Of a stretch of DNA of 12,848 bases, positions 7,033 through 12,848 are shown in pieces (within the stretch, counting starts at the first letter, position 1; each line of letters begins with the position of its first letter). Made by a program: the position numbers and the translations under genes. The notes beneath the pieces are model-generated. The model saw only the letters and a list, made by a program, of their open reading frames with translations. It was not told where the DNA came from and ran no database searches. The stretch comes from Gemmatimonadota bacterium (GTDB lineage: Bacteria; Gemmatimonadota; Gemmatimonadetes; Gemmatimonadales; GWC2-71-9), in contig JAEHDT010000150.1 in assembly GCA_016880225.1 (NCBI GenBank), positions 1 to 12,848 on the forward strand, read 5' to 3'.

Positions 7033-7077
7033 CTTGGTGCCGTCCGTCCAACGGTCACCCATTCACCAGCAGGCCCT

Positions 7078-7953
7078 ATGCCCGCACACTCGATTGGCTC
7101 CGCCACGATCTCCTTCGGGCTCGTCTCGGTCCCGATCAAGATGTTCTCGGCCGGCGAGTCGTCCGCCGCGATCTCGTTCAACTGGCTGCACAAGAAGGAC
7201 GGCTCCCGTCTGAAGCAGCAGTACGTCTGCTCGAAGGACGGGGAGAAGGTCGAGAAGGAGGACATGATCAAGGGCTACGAGTTCGCCAAGGGCCGCTACG
7301 TCCAGTTCACGCCCGACGAGCTGAAGGCGCTCGAGGAAAAGGGGACGGGCTCGATCAACATCACCGAGTTCGTGGACGCCGACACGGTGGACCGGATGTA
7401 CATGGACAAGGTCTACTTCATGGGTCCCGAGAAGGGCGGCGACCGCGCGTTCACGCTACTCGGCGAAGCGCTCAAGAAGACCCGCAAGGTGGCGATCGGA
7501 CAGTGGGCGGCGCGCGGCAAGCAGTATCTCGTCATGATCCGGCCGCTCTCCCGGGGACTCGCGATGGAGCAGCTGCGCTACGCCACCGAAGTGCGCTCCA
7601 TCGACGAGGTGCCGATCCCGAAAGTCGACGTGAAGAAGGCGGAGCTCGACATGGCGGTGCAGCTCATCGAGCAGGCGGCGAGCGAGAAGTTCGAGCCCCA
7701 GAAGTACGAGGACACGGTCAAGGCGCGCATCCAAGAGCAGATCCAGCGCAAGGTGGACGGCCAGGAGATCACCGAGGAGCCGGCCGAAGCGCCCAAGACG
7801 CAGATCATCGACCTCATGGAGGCGCTCAAGGCGAGTCTCGCGAAGGGCAAGGGCTCGACCGGCGGCGAGCGCAAACCCGCGAAGCGGGCCGAGCGTGCGC
7901 AGCGCGCGGCCGACGCGAAGCCGGCCAAGAAGCGCAGGGCCGCCAGCGCCTAG
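7078..7953 (+). CDS. ku: NHEJ end-binding protein Ku
   Basis: The 291-residue protein is a bacterial Ku homologue, which forms a homodimeric ring on double-strand ends and recruits LigD. The N-terminus HSIGSATISFGLVSVPIKMF (4-23) is the family signature. It is followed by FNWLHKKDGSRLKQQYVCSKDG, KGYEFAKGRYVQFTPDEL and the central core GQWAARGKQYLVMIRPLSRGLAMEQLRYATEVR. The conserved core ends at about 245. The final 40 or so residues are rich in Lys, Ala and Arg, a basic tail known in several bacterial Ku proteins and thought to modulate DNA binding. Length is normal. It is divergently paired with ligD, and its TAG stop is 3 nt from the next gene's ATG. Confidence 0.97.
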   Translation: MPAHSIGSATISFGLVSVPIKMFSAGESSAAISFNWLHKKDGSRLKQQYVCSKDGEKVEKEDMIKGYEFAKGRYVQFTPDELKALEEKGTGSINITEFVDADTVDRMYMDKVYFMGPEKGGDRAFTLLGEALKKTRKVAIGQWAARGKQYLVMIRPLSRGLAMEQLRYATEVRSIDEVPIPKVDVKKAELDMAVQLIEQAASEKFEPQKYEDTVKARIQEQIQRKVDGQEITEEPAEAPKTQIIDLMEALKASLAKGKGSTGGERKPAKRAERAQRAADAKPAKKRRAASA

Positions 7954-7956
7954 GCG

Positions 7957-8787
7957 ATGACGGGCTACACCACCGGGGAGGTCGCGAGGCTCCTCGGCCT
8001 GTCTCCCGCGCAGATCCGATCCTACACTCGAGCCGGATTCCTCGCCCCCGCGCGCGCGGCGCGGGGAGAGCTGCGCTTTGCCTTTCAAGATCTGGTGCTG
8101 CTGCGGGCCGCCAAGGGCCTGATGGCGGCCCGGATCCCCGCGGCGAAAATCCGCGGCTCGCTGCGCCGGCTGAAGCAGCAGCTGCCGCGCGGTCGTGCCC
8201 TCTCGGAGCTGCGCATCACGGCGGAAGGGCACCGCGTGGTGGCGCGCGATGGGGCGCTCGCCTGGAATCCGGATTCCGGGCAGCTGGTGCTCGATTTCGA
8301 CGTGGCAACGCTGGCCGAACGCGCCGCGCCGCTGGCGCGCCGCCAGGCGGCAGCTGCCCGGCGCGTGGAGGACGATCTCGACGCCGAGCAGTGGTTCGAT
8401 CTGGGGCTCGAGCTCGAAGTGAGCGCGCCCGAGGACGCGCGCGATGCCTACCGGCGGTCGCTCGAGCTGGATCCGCATCACGCCGACGCGCGCGTGAACC
8501 TGGGACGGCTGCTGGTGGAATCCGGCCGCGCCGAGGAGGCGGAGACGCACTTCCGTGCGGTGCTGGCCGACCATCCCGACCACGCCACCGCCTGGTACAA
8601 CCTCGGCATCGCGCTGGAAGACCGGCGGCGTCTCAACGACGCGGTCAAGGCGTACGAGCAGGCGATCGCGGCCGACCGCCGGCTAGCGGACGCCTACTTC
8701 AACCTGGCGCGGTTGTACGAGCAGGTGGGGAAGCGCGCCGCGGCCCTGCGCAACCTGTCGAAGTACCGGCTGTTGACCGAGCGATAG
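7957..8787 (+). CDS. MerR-type HTH protein with C-terminal TPR repeats, in the ku operon
   Basis: The 276-residue protein joins two modules. Residues 1-75 form a MerR-like winged helix-turn-helix (YTTGEVARLLGLSPAQIRSY, then GELRFAFQDLVLLRAAKGL, which resembles the wing and the following helix). Residues 76-140 are a linker with short beta-like stretches. Residues 141-276 hold about four tetratricopeptide repeats, with repeat starts at AEQWFDLGLELE, ADARVNLGRLLV, ATAWYNLGIALE and ADAYFNLARLYE, each followed by an A-Y/H-F-type second helix. TPRs mediate protein contacts, so the expected role is a DNA-binding regulator or scaffold whose partner binds the TPRs. The usual MerR effector domain is absent. 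The ATG is 3 nt after the ku stop, so the two genes should be co-translated. No target operator is identifiable. No DNA-repair function can be claimed from sequence alone. Confidence 0.85.
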   Translation: MTGYTTGEVARLLGLSPAQIRSYTRAGFLAPARAARGELRFAFQDLVLLRAAKGLMAARIPAAKIRGSLRRLKQQLPRGRALSELRITAEGHRVVARDGALAWNPDSGQLVLDFDVATLAERAAPLARRQAAAARRVEDDLDAEQWFDLGLELEVSAPEDARDAYRRSLELDPHHADARVNLGRLLVESGRAEEAETHFRAVLADHPDHATAWYNLGIALEDRRRLNDAVKAYEQAIAADRRLADAYFNLARLYEQVGKRAAALRNLSKYRLLTER

Positions 8788-9136
8788 GGCTCACACCGGC
8801 ACCGCCGCCGCGTCCCATGCCGCGCGCCACGGCGCCGTGCGCCGACCGGGTCGAACCTGACGCGGTGCCTGGCGCGGCGTTGTAAAGGGACCGGCCGAGC
8901 GCGTACTCCGCCGCGAACAGCGGGAGCGTCGCGTAGCTCGCGTAGCGATGGATCGTGAGGCGGACCGAGTAGAAGTTGCTGTACTCGACGGCGCGCGGGC
9001 GCCTGGCCCCGGTATCCACGGGAGGCGGCGTCAGCAATGCCGATGACGACACCGGTGGAGGAGCGGCGGGGGGGCCCGGGGGGAGGGGCTGCTGCCACGC
9101 GCCGCTCGCCGCCATGAGGAACACCAGTGATTGCAT
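8699..9136 (-). pseudogene. 3'-truncated gene for an exported or membrane protein
   Basis: An ATG at 9136 with Shine-Dalgarno GAAGGA 6 nt upstream opens a frame with a signal-like start (MQSLVFLMAASGAW), a Pro-rich linker and SVRLTIHRYASYATLPLFAA plus EYALGRSLYN, which contains one hydrophobic segment. I recall longer bacterial membrane proteins with this segment followed by an AHGxxATG-type motif and several more helices. Here SAHGAVARGMG (down to about 8812) fits, then the similarity stops and the frame continues as Gly/Arg/Ser-rich sequence antisense to the last 89 nt of the TPR gene, ending at 8699. The TPR gene is clearly coding, so the missing helices cannot be encoded further on. I therefore read this as a remnant broken at 8788-8815. 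A genuine short 145-residue secreted protein is the alternative. The rest of the gap (9137-9227) shows nothing I can name. Confidence 0.5.
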
Positions 9137-9227
9137 GAGCAGTCCTTCATGAAGAAGACGACTCGACCCCTCCAGGCGCACTACGTACCCGGAACTAAGG
9201 GCCGGTGGTCCACGGCGCGGTGCTGAA

Positions 9228-9929
9228 TCATCCAAGCATCTCCGCGAACTGTTGCGCCAGCTTGGGCCCGATCCCCGACTCTTCATGCTTGAAGAAGATG
9301 AAGGCATCGTGCCACCCCGTCCCCAGATCCTTTACCTCTTCCGCCCACCGCTCGAGGTCCTTCTTCTTGTAGCCCTCGTCTCGCAACCGGAGGTAGCCCC
9401 AGTCTGCCGTGGCGACCAGCGGAGTGTGGCCCTCCTCGGTGTCGGCCACGCACAGTGCGGCATTGCCGACACGCAGTGCCTCGTACACGTCGTCCGTGAG
9501 CCACGATTCGTGGCGGAACTCCCAGGCGCAGCGCAGGTCAGCGGGGAACTGGGTGAGGAGATCGTTGAGGCGATCGATATCCTTTTTGAAGTTGGGAGGC
9601 AGCTGAAACAGGATCGGCCCGAGCTTGGGGCCGAGCTTGCGCGCCGTTTCGAGGAAGTAGCGCAGCGGGTCGTCCACGTCCTTGAGCCGGGCGATGTGGG
9701 TGATGCGCTGGGGCGCTTTGAGAACGAACGTGAACCCGGCGGGCGTGGCCGCGTCCCACCCCGCCACGGTCTTCGCGTTCGGCATGCGGTAGAACGTGTA
9801 GTTCACTTCGACCGTCGAGAGCCGCTGGGCGTAGTACTCGAGCATCCCGGACTCGCGCATCTTCGCCGGGTAGAACGTCCCCTTCCACTCCGGGAAGTTG
9901 TAGCCGGAGGTCCCGACGCGGAGGTTCAC
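9228..9929 (-). CDS. DUF72 (YecE-like) family protein
   Basis: The 233-residue protein is a complete DUF72 member, a TIM-barrel-like family of unknown biochemical function. The diagnostic segments are in order: VGTSGYNFPEWKGTFYP near the start, VEVNYTFYRMP (39-49), FTFVLKAPQRITH, ILFQLPPNF, WEFRHESW (mid-protein), DWGYLRLRDEGY and FIFFKHEESG near the end. It has no signal peptide or membrane segment, so it is cytosolic. The start is a GTG at 9929, one nucleotide past the aldehyde dehydrogenase stop (TAG, 9933-9931), with no separate promoter or strong Shine-Dalgarno, so it is probably translated by re-initiation as the last gene of the operon. The stop is TGA at 9228-9230. DUF72 genes occur in many contexts, so membership of the pathway is uncertain. 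Confidence 0.92.
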   Translation of the reverse strand: MNLRVGTSGYNFPEWKGTFYPAKMRESGMLEYYAQRLSTVEVNYTFYRMPNAKTVAGWDAATPAGFTFVLKAPQRITHIARLKDVDDPLRYFLETARKLGPKLGPILFQLPPNFKKDIDRLNDLLTQFPADLRCAWEFRHESWLTDDVYEALRVGNAALCVADTEEGHTPLVATADWGYLRLRDEGYKKKDLERWAEEVKDLGTGWHDAFIFFKHEESGIGPKLAQQFAEMLG

Positions 9930-9930
9930 G

Positions 9931-11295
9931 CTACGCTACCCACACGGTCTTCACGTTGACGAACTCGCGCAGCCCGTACTCCGACAGCTCGCGCCCGTAG
10001 CCGGAGCGTTTCAGCCCGCCGAACGGCAGCCGTGGATCCGACTTGACGAGGCCGTTCACGAACACGCTCCCCGCCTCGAGCTCGCGCGCGATGCGCTCGC
10101 CGCGCTTCGCGTCCGCGGTCCACACCGACGCGCCCAGCCCGTAGGCCGACGCATTCGCGAGCTCGATCGCCTCGGCCTCGTCCTTGGCGCGAATGACGGC
10201 TGCCACCGGCCCGAACGTCTCCTCGTCGAACGCCGGCATCCCTCGCGTCACCGCGGCGAGCACCGTAGCAGGGTAGAAGGCGCCCGGTCCGGGGGGGAGC
10301 TCCCCGCCGAGCAGCAGGCGCGCGCCGCGCCGCACCGACGCCTCCACCTGGCGGTGCAGATTGGCCCGCAGATCGAGCCGCGCCTGCGGGCCGATCGCCG
10401 TCGCCGGATCGAGCGGATCACCCACCTTGCGGGCGGCCATCGCAGCCGTCAGCCGCTCGAGGAACCGGTCCGCGACCCCGTCTACCACGATGAACCGTTT
10501 CGCCGCGATACAGCTCTGGCCGCTGTTGACGACGCGCGCCTGGGCGGCGGTCTCGGCGGCCCGTGCGATGTCCGCGTCCTCGAGCACGATGAAGGGATCG
10601 CTGCCGCCCAGCTCGAGCACCGTCTTCTTGAGGTGCCGCCCGGCCTGCTCCGCGACCTGGCTCCCGGCGCGGTCGCTGCCCGTGAGCGTGACCGCCCGCA
10701 CCCGCGGATCGGCGATGACGCGGCCGGCGGCCTCATTCGACAGCAACACCGTGCGGAACAGCCCATCGGGGAAGCCCGCGTCGCGAAACACGGCTTCGAT
10801 GTCGAGCGCGCAGCGCGACACGTTGGGCGCGTGCTTCAGGATGCCGGCGTTTCCCGCGGCGAGCGCGGGAGCGGCAAAGCGGAACACCTGCCAGAACGGG
10901 AAATTCCAGGGCATGATGGCGAACACCGGGCCGAGCGCGTCCAGCCGAACGTAGCTCGACGAGCCATCGGTCTCGCGCGGCTGCTCCGCCAGCAGCTCCT
11001 CCGCGTGCTCGGCGTAGTAGTCACACACCCAGGCGCACTTCTCGGCTTCGCCCACGCCCTGCGCGAGCGGCTTGCCCATCTCGAGCGCCATCGTGCGGGC
11101 GTAGGCTTCCTTCCGCTCGCGCAGGATGCGAGCGGCACCTCGCAACCGCTCGGCACGCGCCCACACCGCTTGGCGTCGCCAGTCGCGCGACGCCGCGTCG
11201 GCGCCCGCGAGGATCCGATCGAGTGCCTCGGGCGGGGTCTCCTCGAAGGTCTCGAGGACCGCCCCGGTGGCGGGGTTGATCGACTGGAAGCTCAC
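9931..11295 (-). CDS. NAD(P)-dependent aldehyde dehydrogenase, succinate-semialdehyde type
   Basis: The 454-residue enzyme oxidises an aldehyde to the acid with NAD(P)+. The general base E228 (VLELGGSDPF) and nucleophile C262 (NSGQSCIAAKRF) are present at the classical spacing of 34. Also visible are MPWNFPFWQVFRFAAPALAAGN for cofactor binding, TLTGSDRAGSQVA, and PFGGLKRSGYGRELSEYGL. The overall pattern closely resembles E. coli Sad (YneI), so succinate semialdehyde or a related short semialdehyde is the best guess; the true substrate may differ in this operon. The start is the GTG at 11295, chosen for its strong Shine-Dalgarno and because homology begins at SINPATG. The start overlaps the cupin stop as GTGA. 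It lies between the cupin and DUF72 genes. The upstream open frame in the cupin region is not part of it. Confidence 0.93.
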   Translation of the reverse strand: MSFQSINPATGAVLETFEETPPEALDRILAGADAASRDWRRQAVWARAERLRGAARILRERKEAYARTMALEMGKPLAQGVGEAEKCAWVCDYYAEHAEELLAEQPRETDGSSSYVRLDALGPVFAIMPWNFPFWQVFRFAAPALAAGNAGILKHAPNVSRCALDIEAVFRDAGFPDGLFRTVLLSNEAAGRVIADPRVRAVTLTGSDRAGSQVAEQAGRHLKKTVLELGGSDPFIVLEDADIARAAETAAQARVVNSGQSCIAAKRFIVVDGVADRFLERLTAAMAARKVGDPLDPATAIGPQARLDLRANLHRQVEASVRRGARLLLGGELPPGPGAFYPATVLAAVTRGMPAFDEETFGPVAAVIRAKDEAEAIELANASAYGLGASVWTADAKRGERIARELEAGSVFVNGLVKSDPRLPFGGLKRSGYGRELSEYGLREFVNVKTVWVA

Positions 11296-11693
11296 GCGAT
11301 CACCTCCGCCCGGTCGCGCACGCGGTCCACGGTACAGAGAAAGCCGAGCGGCTCCTCGCCGGTGGCCCGGAACTGGTGCGCCACACCGGGGGACACGTAC
11401 ACGCAATCGAACGGAGCGAGCTCGTAGCTCCGCTCACCCAGCGTCACTCGCCCGCGGCCCCGGATCACGACGACGGCATGCGGATGCTGGTGCCGCTCGA
11501 GCGTTGAGTAGCCACCCGGCTGGATCTCGAAATAGCGAGTGAGAAAGTTGAACGGCTCCTCACCCGCTCCCTCTCCGAGGAGCGTCTGTCGGGTCACGTC
11601 CTTGTAGGGCACGTCGCCGGGCTTGTACTCCCGCAGTGGCACCGTGTCCCAGCGATAGTCGAGAAACTTGAGAACCTTCGATCGATCATCCAT
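11292..11693 (-). CDS. Single-domain cupin protein
   Basis: This 133-residue protein has one cupin barrel. Motif 1 is seen as RHQHPHAVVVIRGRGRVTLG (67-86), with H68, H70 and H72 as likely metal ligands; motif 2 is PFDCVYVSPGVAHQFRA (94-110) with H106. The lack of other domains suggests a small metal-dependent enzyme (for example an isomerase or decarboxylase-like cupin) or a ligand-binding protein, and I cannot choose. The N-terminal 50 residues carry a less conserved strand region (DYRWDTVPLREYKPGDVPYK). The ATG at 11693 overlaps the last 8 nt of the RuBisCO-like gene, and the stop TGA overlaps the aldehyde dehydrogenase GTG by 4 nt (GTGA). Both overlaps argue that it works with those two genes. 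Confidence 0.88.
   Translation of the reverse strand: MDDRSKVLKFLDYRWDTVPLREYKPGDVPYKDVTRQTLLGEGAGEEPFNFLTRYFEIQPGGYSTLERHQHPHAVVVIRGRGRVTLGERSYELAPFDCVYVSPGVAHQFRATGEEPLGFLCTVDRVRDRAEVIA
11298..11307 (-). promoter_or_regulatory. Extended Shine-Dalgarno of the aldehyde dehydrogenase
   Basis: The minus strand reads GGAGGTGATC, perfectly complementary over 10 nt to the usual 3' end of 16S rRNA. It lies inside the last codons of the cupin gene (Ala-Glu-Val-Ile), with GGAGGT 6 nt before the GTG at 11295. It decides the start of the aldehyde dehydrogenase and suggests higher translation of that gene than plain coupling would give. Confidence 0.75.
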
Positions 11694-12789
11694 GGGAGTG
11701 TCGTTTGACCGCCTCGACCAGCCGCCGCGCCGCACGCTCGAGATCCGGTTGCGCGTACAGGCTCGAGCCGAGGAGAAAGACGGTGTCCGCCCCGTAGCGC
11801 TCGATCCAGTGCGGTACGCGCGCCGCGTCGATGCCGCCCGCGGGCACGGGGAAGGCGGGGCGCACGGGGCCGAGCGGGCCGCGCAGCCGCGCGTTGATCG
11901 CGACGCACGTCCGTTCCGAGAACGTAAACCGCCCGCCCACGTTGGGATAGATCACCGCGTCGCTGCCGGCCACGCGAAACAGATCGCCCAGGAGCACCGC
12001 GGGCGCGATACCGTGGTCGCCCTGGAAGAACGCCCCGGCGAGCGACGGGTGCGACACGACGGCGAGCCCGGTCGCTCGGCTCACCGCGCCCACGGAGCCG
12101 AGACCCGCCGGCAGCGCGTTCACGACCACACCGCGGCAGCCGGCCCGCCGCGCGAAATCGGCCCGCTCCACTATCGCGGCGGCGTCGCTCGTCACGTTCG
12201 GCAGGTAGAGCGTGTTGCCCCCGGTCTCGCGATTCGCCCGTGTCACGGCTTCCTGGCAGCGCTCCACCCGCTCGCGGAACGGCGCTGCCGTCTGGTCGAC
12301 GAGACTGTGATCGTCCTTCACGAGACCGATCCCGGCGCGCGCGAAGGTGTACGCCAGCTCGGCGAGCCCGGCCGCCGAGAGCCCGAGCGGCTTGAGGGCC
12401 GCGCACAGGAGGGGCCCTCGAGCGGCGGCCGCGAGGTCGCGCACGCCGGGGATGCCGAGGCGCGGGCCACCGAGCGCCGCGAGCAGGTCGTCCGGCCAGT
12501 CGATGCCGGCGACGAGGACGCCGCGCTTGAGCGAGATGTTGCCGAACAGGAGGTTCAGGAGCTGCGGGACATCCTCGCACACGAGGCTCGTGTCGAACGA
12601 GACAACGGCGCGCGAGCGCCCCCGGCCGGCCGCCCTGACCGACTCGACGCGCCCCGCGACGCGGGCGGCGAGTTCCGACGGCACCGTGTCGCGGGGAAGC
12701 TCCACGGTCTGCTCGAACGCGAGGTCGCGCGCCGTCGCGGCGGCCGTACGGGTCGAGCCGGCGAGGTGGTACGTCACCCTCAAACGCAT
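11686..12789 (-). CDS. RuBisCO-like protein (form IV RLP)
   Basis: The 367-residue protein has the two-domain layout of RuBisCO large subunits: an N-terminal ferredoxin-like part (1-110, with EQTVELP at 26-32) and a TIM barrel. Lysines matching catalytic K175 and carbamylated K201 are seen as K133 (ALKPLGLS) and K158 (LVKDDH), with D160 matching D203. The next ligand, E204 in RuBisCO, is His161. The loop-6 lysine region and the SGGI motif are altered (PVPAGGI, 315-320), so CO2 fixation is not expected. Form IV proteins act as enolases, isomerases or decarboxylases on sugar-phosphate-like substrates; the reaction here is unknown. The ATG at 12789 is preferred because homology starts close by; GTG 12804 and TTG 12831 are alternatives, and none has a well-spaced Shine-Dalgarno. 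It is the first visible gene of the RLP-cupin-dehydrogenase-DUF72 operon; further genes may lie upstream, outside the window. Confidence 0.9.
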   Translation of the reverse strand: MRLRVTYHLAGSTRTAAATARDLAFEQTVELPRDTVPSELAARVAGRVESVRAAGRGRSRAVVSFDTSLVCEDVPQLLNLLFGNISLKRGVLVAGIDWPDDLLAALGGPRLGIPGVRDLAAAARGPLLCAALKPLGLSAAGLAELAYTFARAGIGLVKDDHSLVDQTAAPFRERVERCQEAVTRANRETGGNTLYLPNVTSDAAAIVERADFARRAGCRGVVVNALPAGLGSVGAVSRATGLAVVSHPSLAGAFFQGDHGIAPAVLLGDLFRVAGSDAVIYPNVGGRFTFSERTCVAINARLRGPLGPVRPAFPVPAGGIDAARVPHWIERYGADTVFLLGSSLYAQPDLERAARRLVEAVKRHSHG

Positions 12790-12848
12790 GGTGATCGCGG
12801 TCACGCTCCCTGATAGGTCACCCCGCGGCAATTTGAATGGCTTGCCGC

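Noticed and set aside
6943..7062. N-terminal extension of LigD to position 7062.
   Set aside because: It would run through a good promoter-like sequence and adds residues unlike any LigD; the GTG at 6942 matches the usual family start.
8826..8837. Perfect palindrome CACGGCGCCGTG as a terminator for the ku operon.
   Set aside because: It has no T-run on either strand and lies within the conserved HGAVA codons of the opposite-strand gene, so coding constraint and GC content explain it.
6936..8885. Open frame of 649 codons on the plus strand overlapping ku and the MerR-TPR gene in another frame.
   Set aside because: The translation is Arg/Gly/Ala-rich with no recognisable domain, whereas the overlapping frames encode intact Ku and HTH-TPR proteins.
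11296..11406. N-terminal extension of the aldehyde dehydrogenase by 37 codons.
   Set aside because: It lies inside the cupin gene in another frame, while the GTG at 11295 has a perfect Shine-Dalgarno and the family homology starts right after it.
11686..12789. True CO2-fixing RuBisCO.
   Set aside because: The metal ligand Glu is His, the SGGI motif is changed to AGGI, the protein is about 100 residues shorter than form I, and no phosphoribulokinase or small subunit is present in the window.

Overview
The window is GC-rich bacterial chromosome with short gaps, many GTG starts and several stop/start overlaps. It carries a large Asp-box (VPS10/BNR-like) secreted protein, a bTHX ribosomal protein, a complete two-gene NHEJ system and a RuBisCO-like protein operon. 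This mix is what I would expect of a soil or sediment bacterium, perhaps Gemmatimonadota or a neighbouring phylum. That assignment is inference; no rRNA or other phylogenetic marker is present. I see no insertion sequence, phage gene, tRNA, rRNA or CRISPR array.

Layout. 1-834 (minus): N-terminal part of an exported Asp-box propeller protein, divergent from a two-ACT-domain protein (1052-1465, plus). 1466-3697 (minus): a compact series read from high to low coordinate, namely an EVE-domain protein, the 44-residue ribosomal protein bTHX, a small secreted protein of unknown function and a Y-family DNA polymerase (DinB type). The polymerase and ACT genes converge with their stop codons directly abutting. 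3698-3776: a spacer with an imperfect hairpin. 3777-6942 (minus): an alpha/beta hydrolase overlapping the 3' end of ligD. ligD encodes a three-domain (phosphoesterase-ligase-polymerase) NHEJ ligase. 6943-7077: a divergent promoter region. 7078-8787 (plus): ku, then 3 nt later a MerR-type HTH protein with C-terminal TPR repeats. 8699-9136 (minus): a gene for an exported or membrane protein that appears cut off where it meets the TPR gene. 9228-12789 (minus): an operon of four genes, in transcription order RuBisCO-like protein, cupin, NAD(P)-dependent aldehyde dehydrogenase (succinate-semialdehyde type) and DUF72 protein, joined by overlaps or 1-nt gaps.

How the genes work together. Ku and LigD are the complete core of bacterial NHEJ: Ku binds broken ends and recruits LigD, which processes, fills and seals them. 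The MerR-TPR protein is so close to ku that co-translation is likely, making it a candidate regulator or partner. The Y-family polymerase and EVE protein nearby give the left half a DNA-repair/nucleic-acid flavour, although EVE function here is not established. The right half looks like a small metabolic module: a form IV RuBisCO-like protein keeping the two active-site lysines but with KDDH in place of KDDE, a metal-binding cupin and an aldehyde dehydrogenase. Its substrate cannot be read from the sequence. The RLP operon and the ku/MerR-TPR/ligD locus are the two places where undescribed biology is most plausible.
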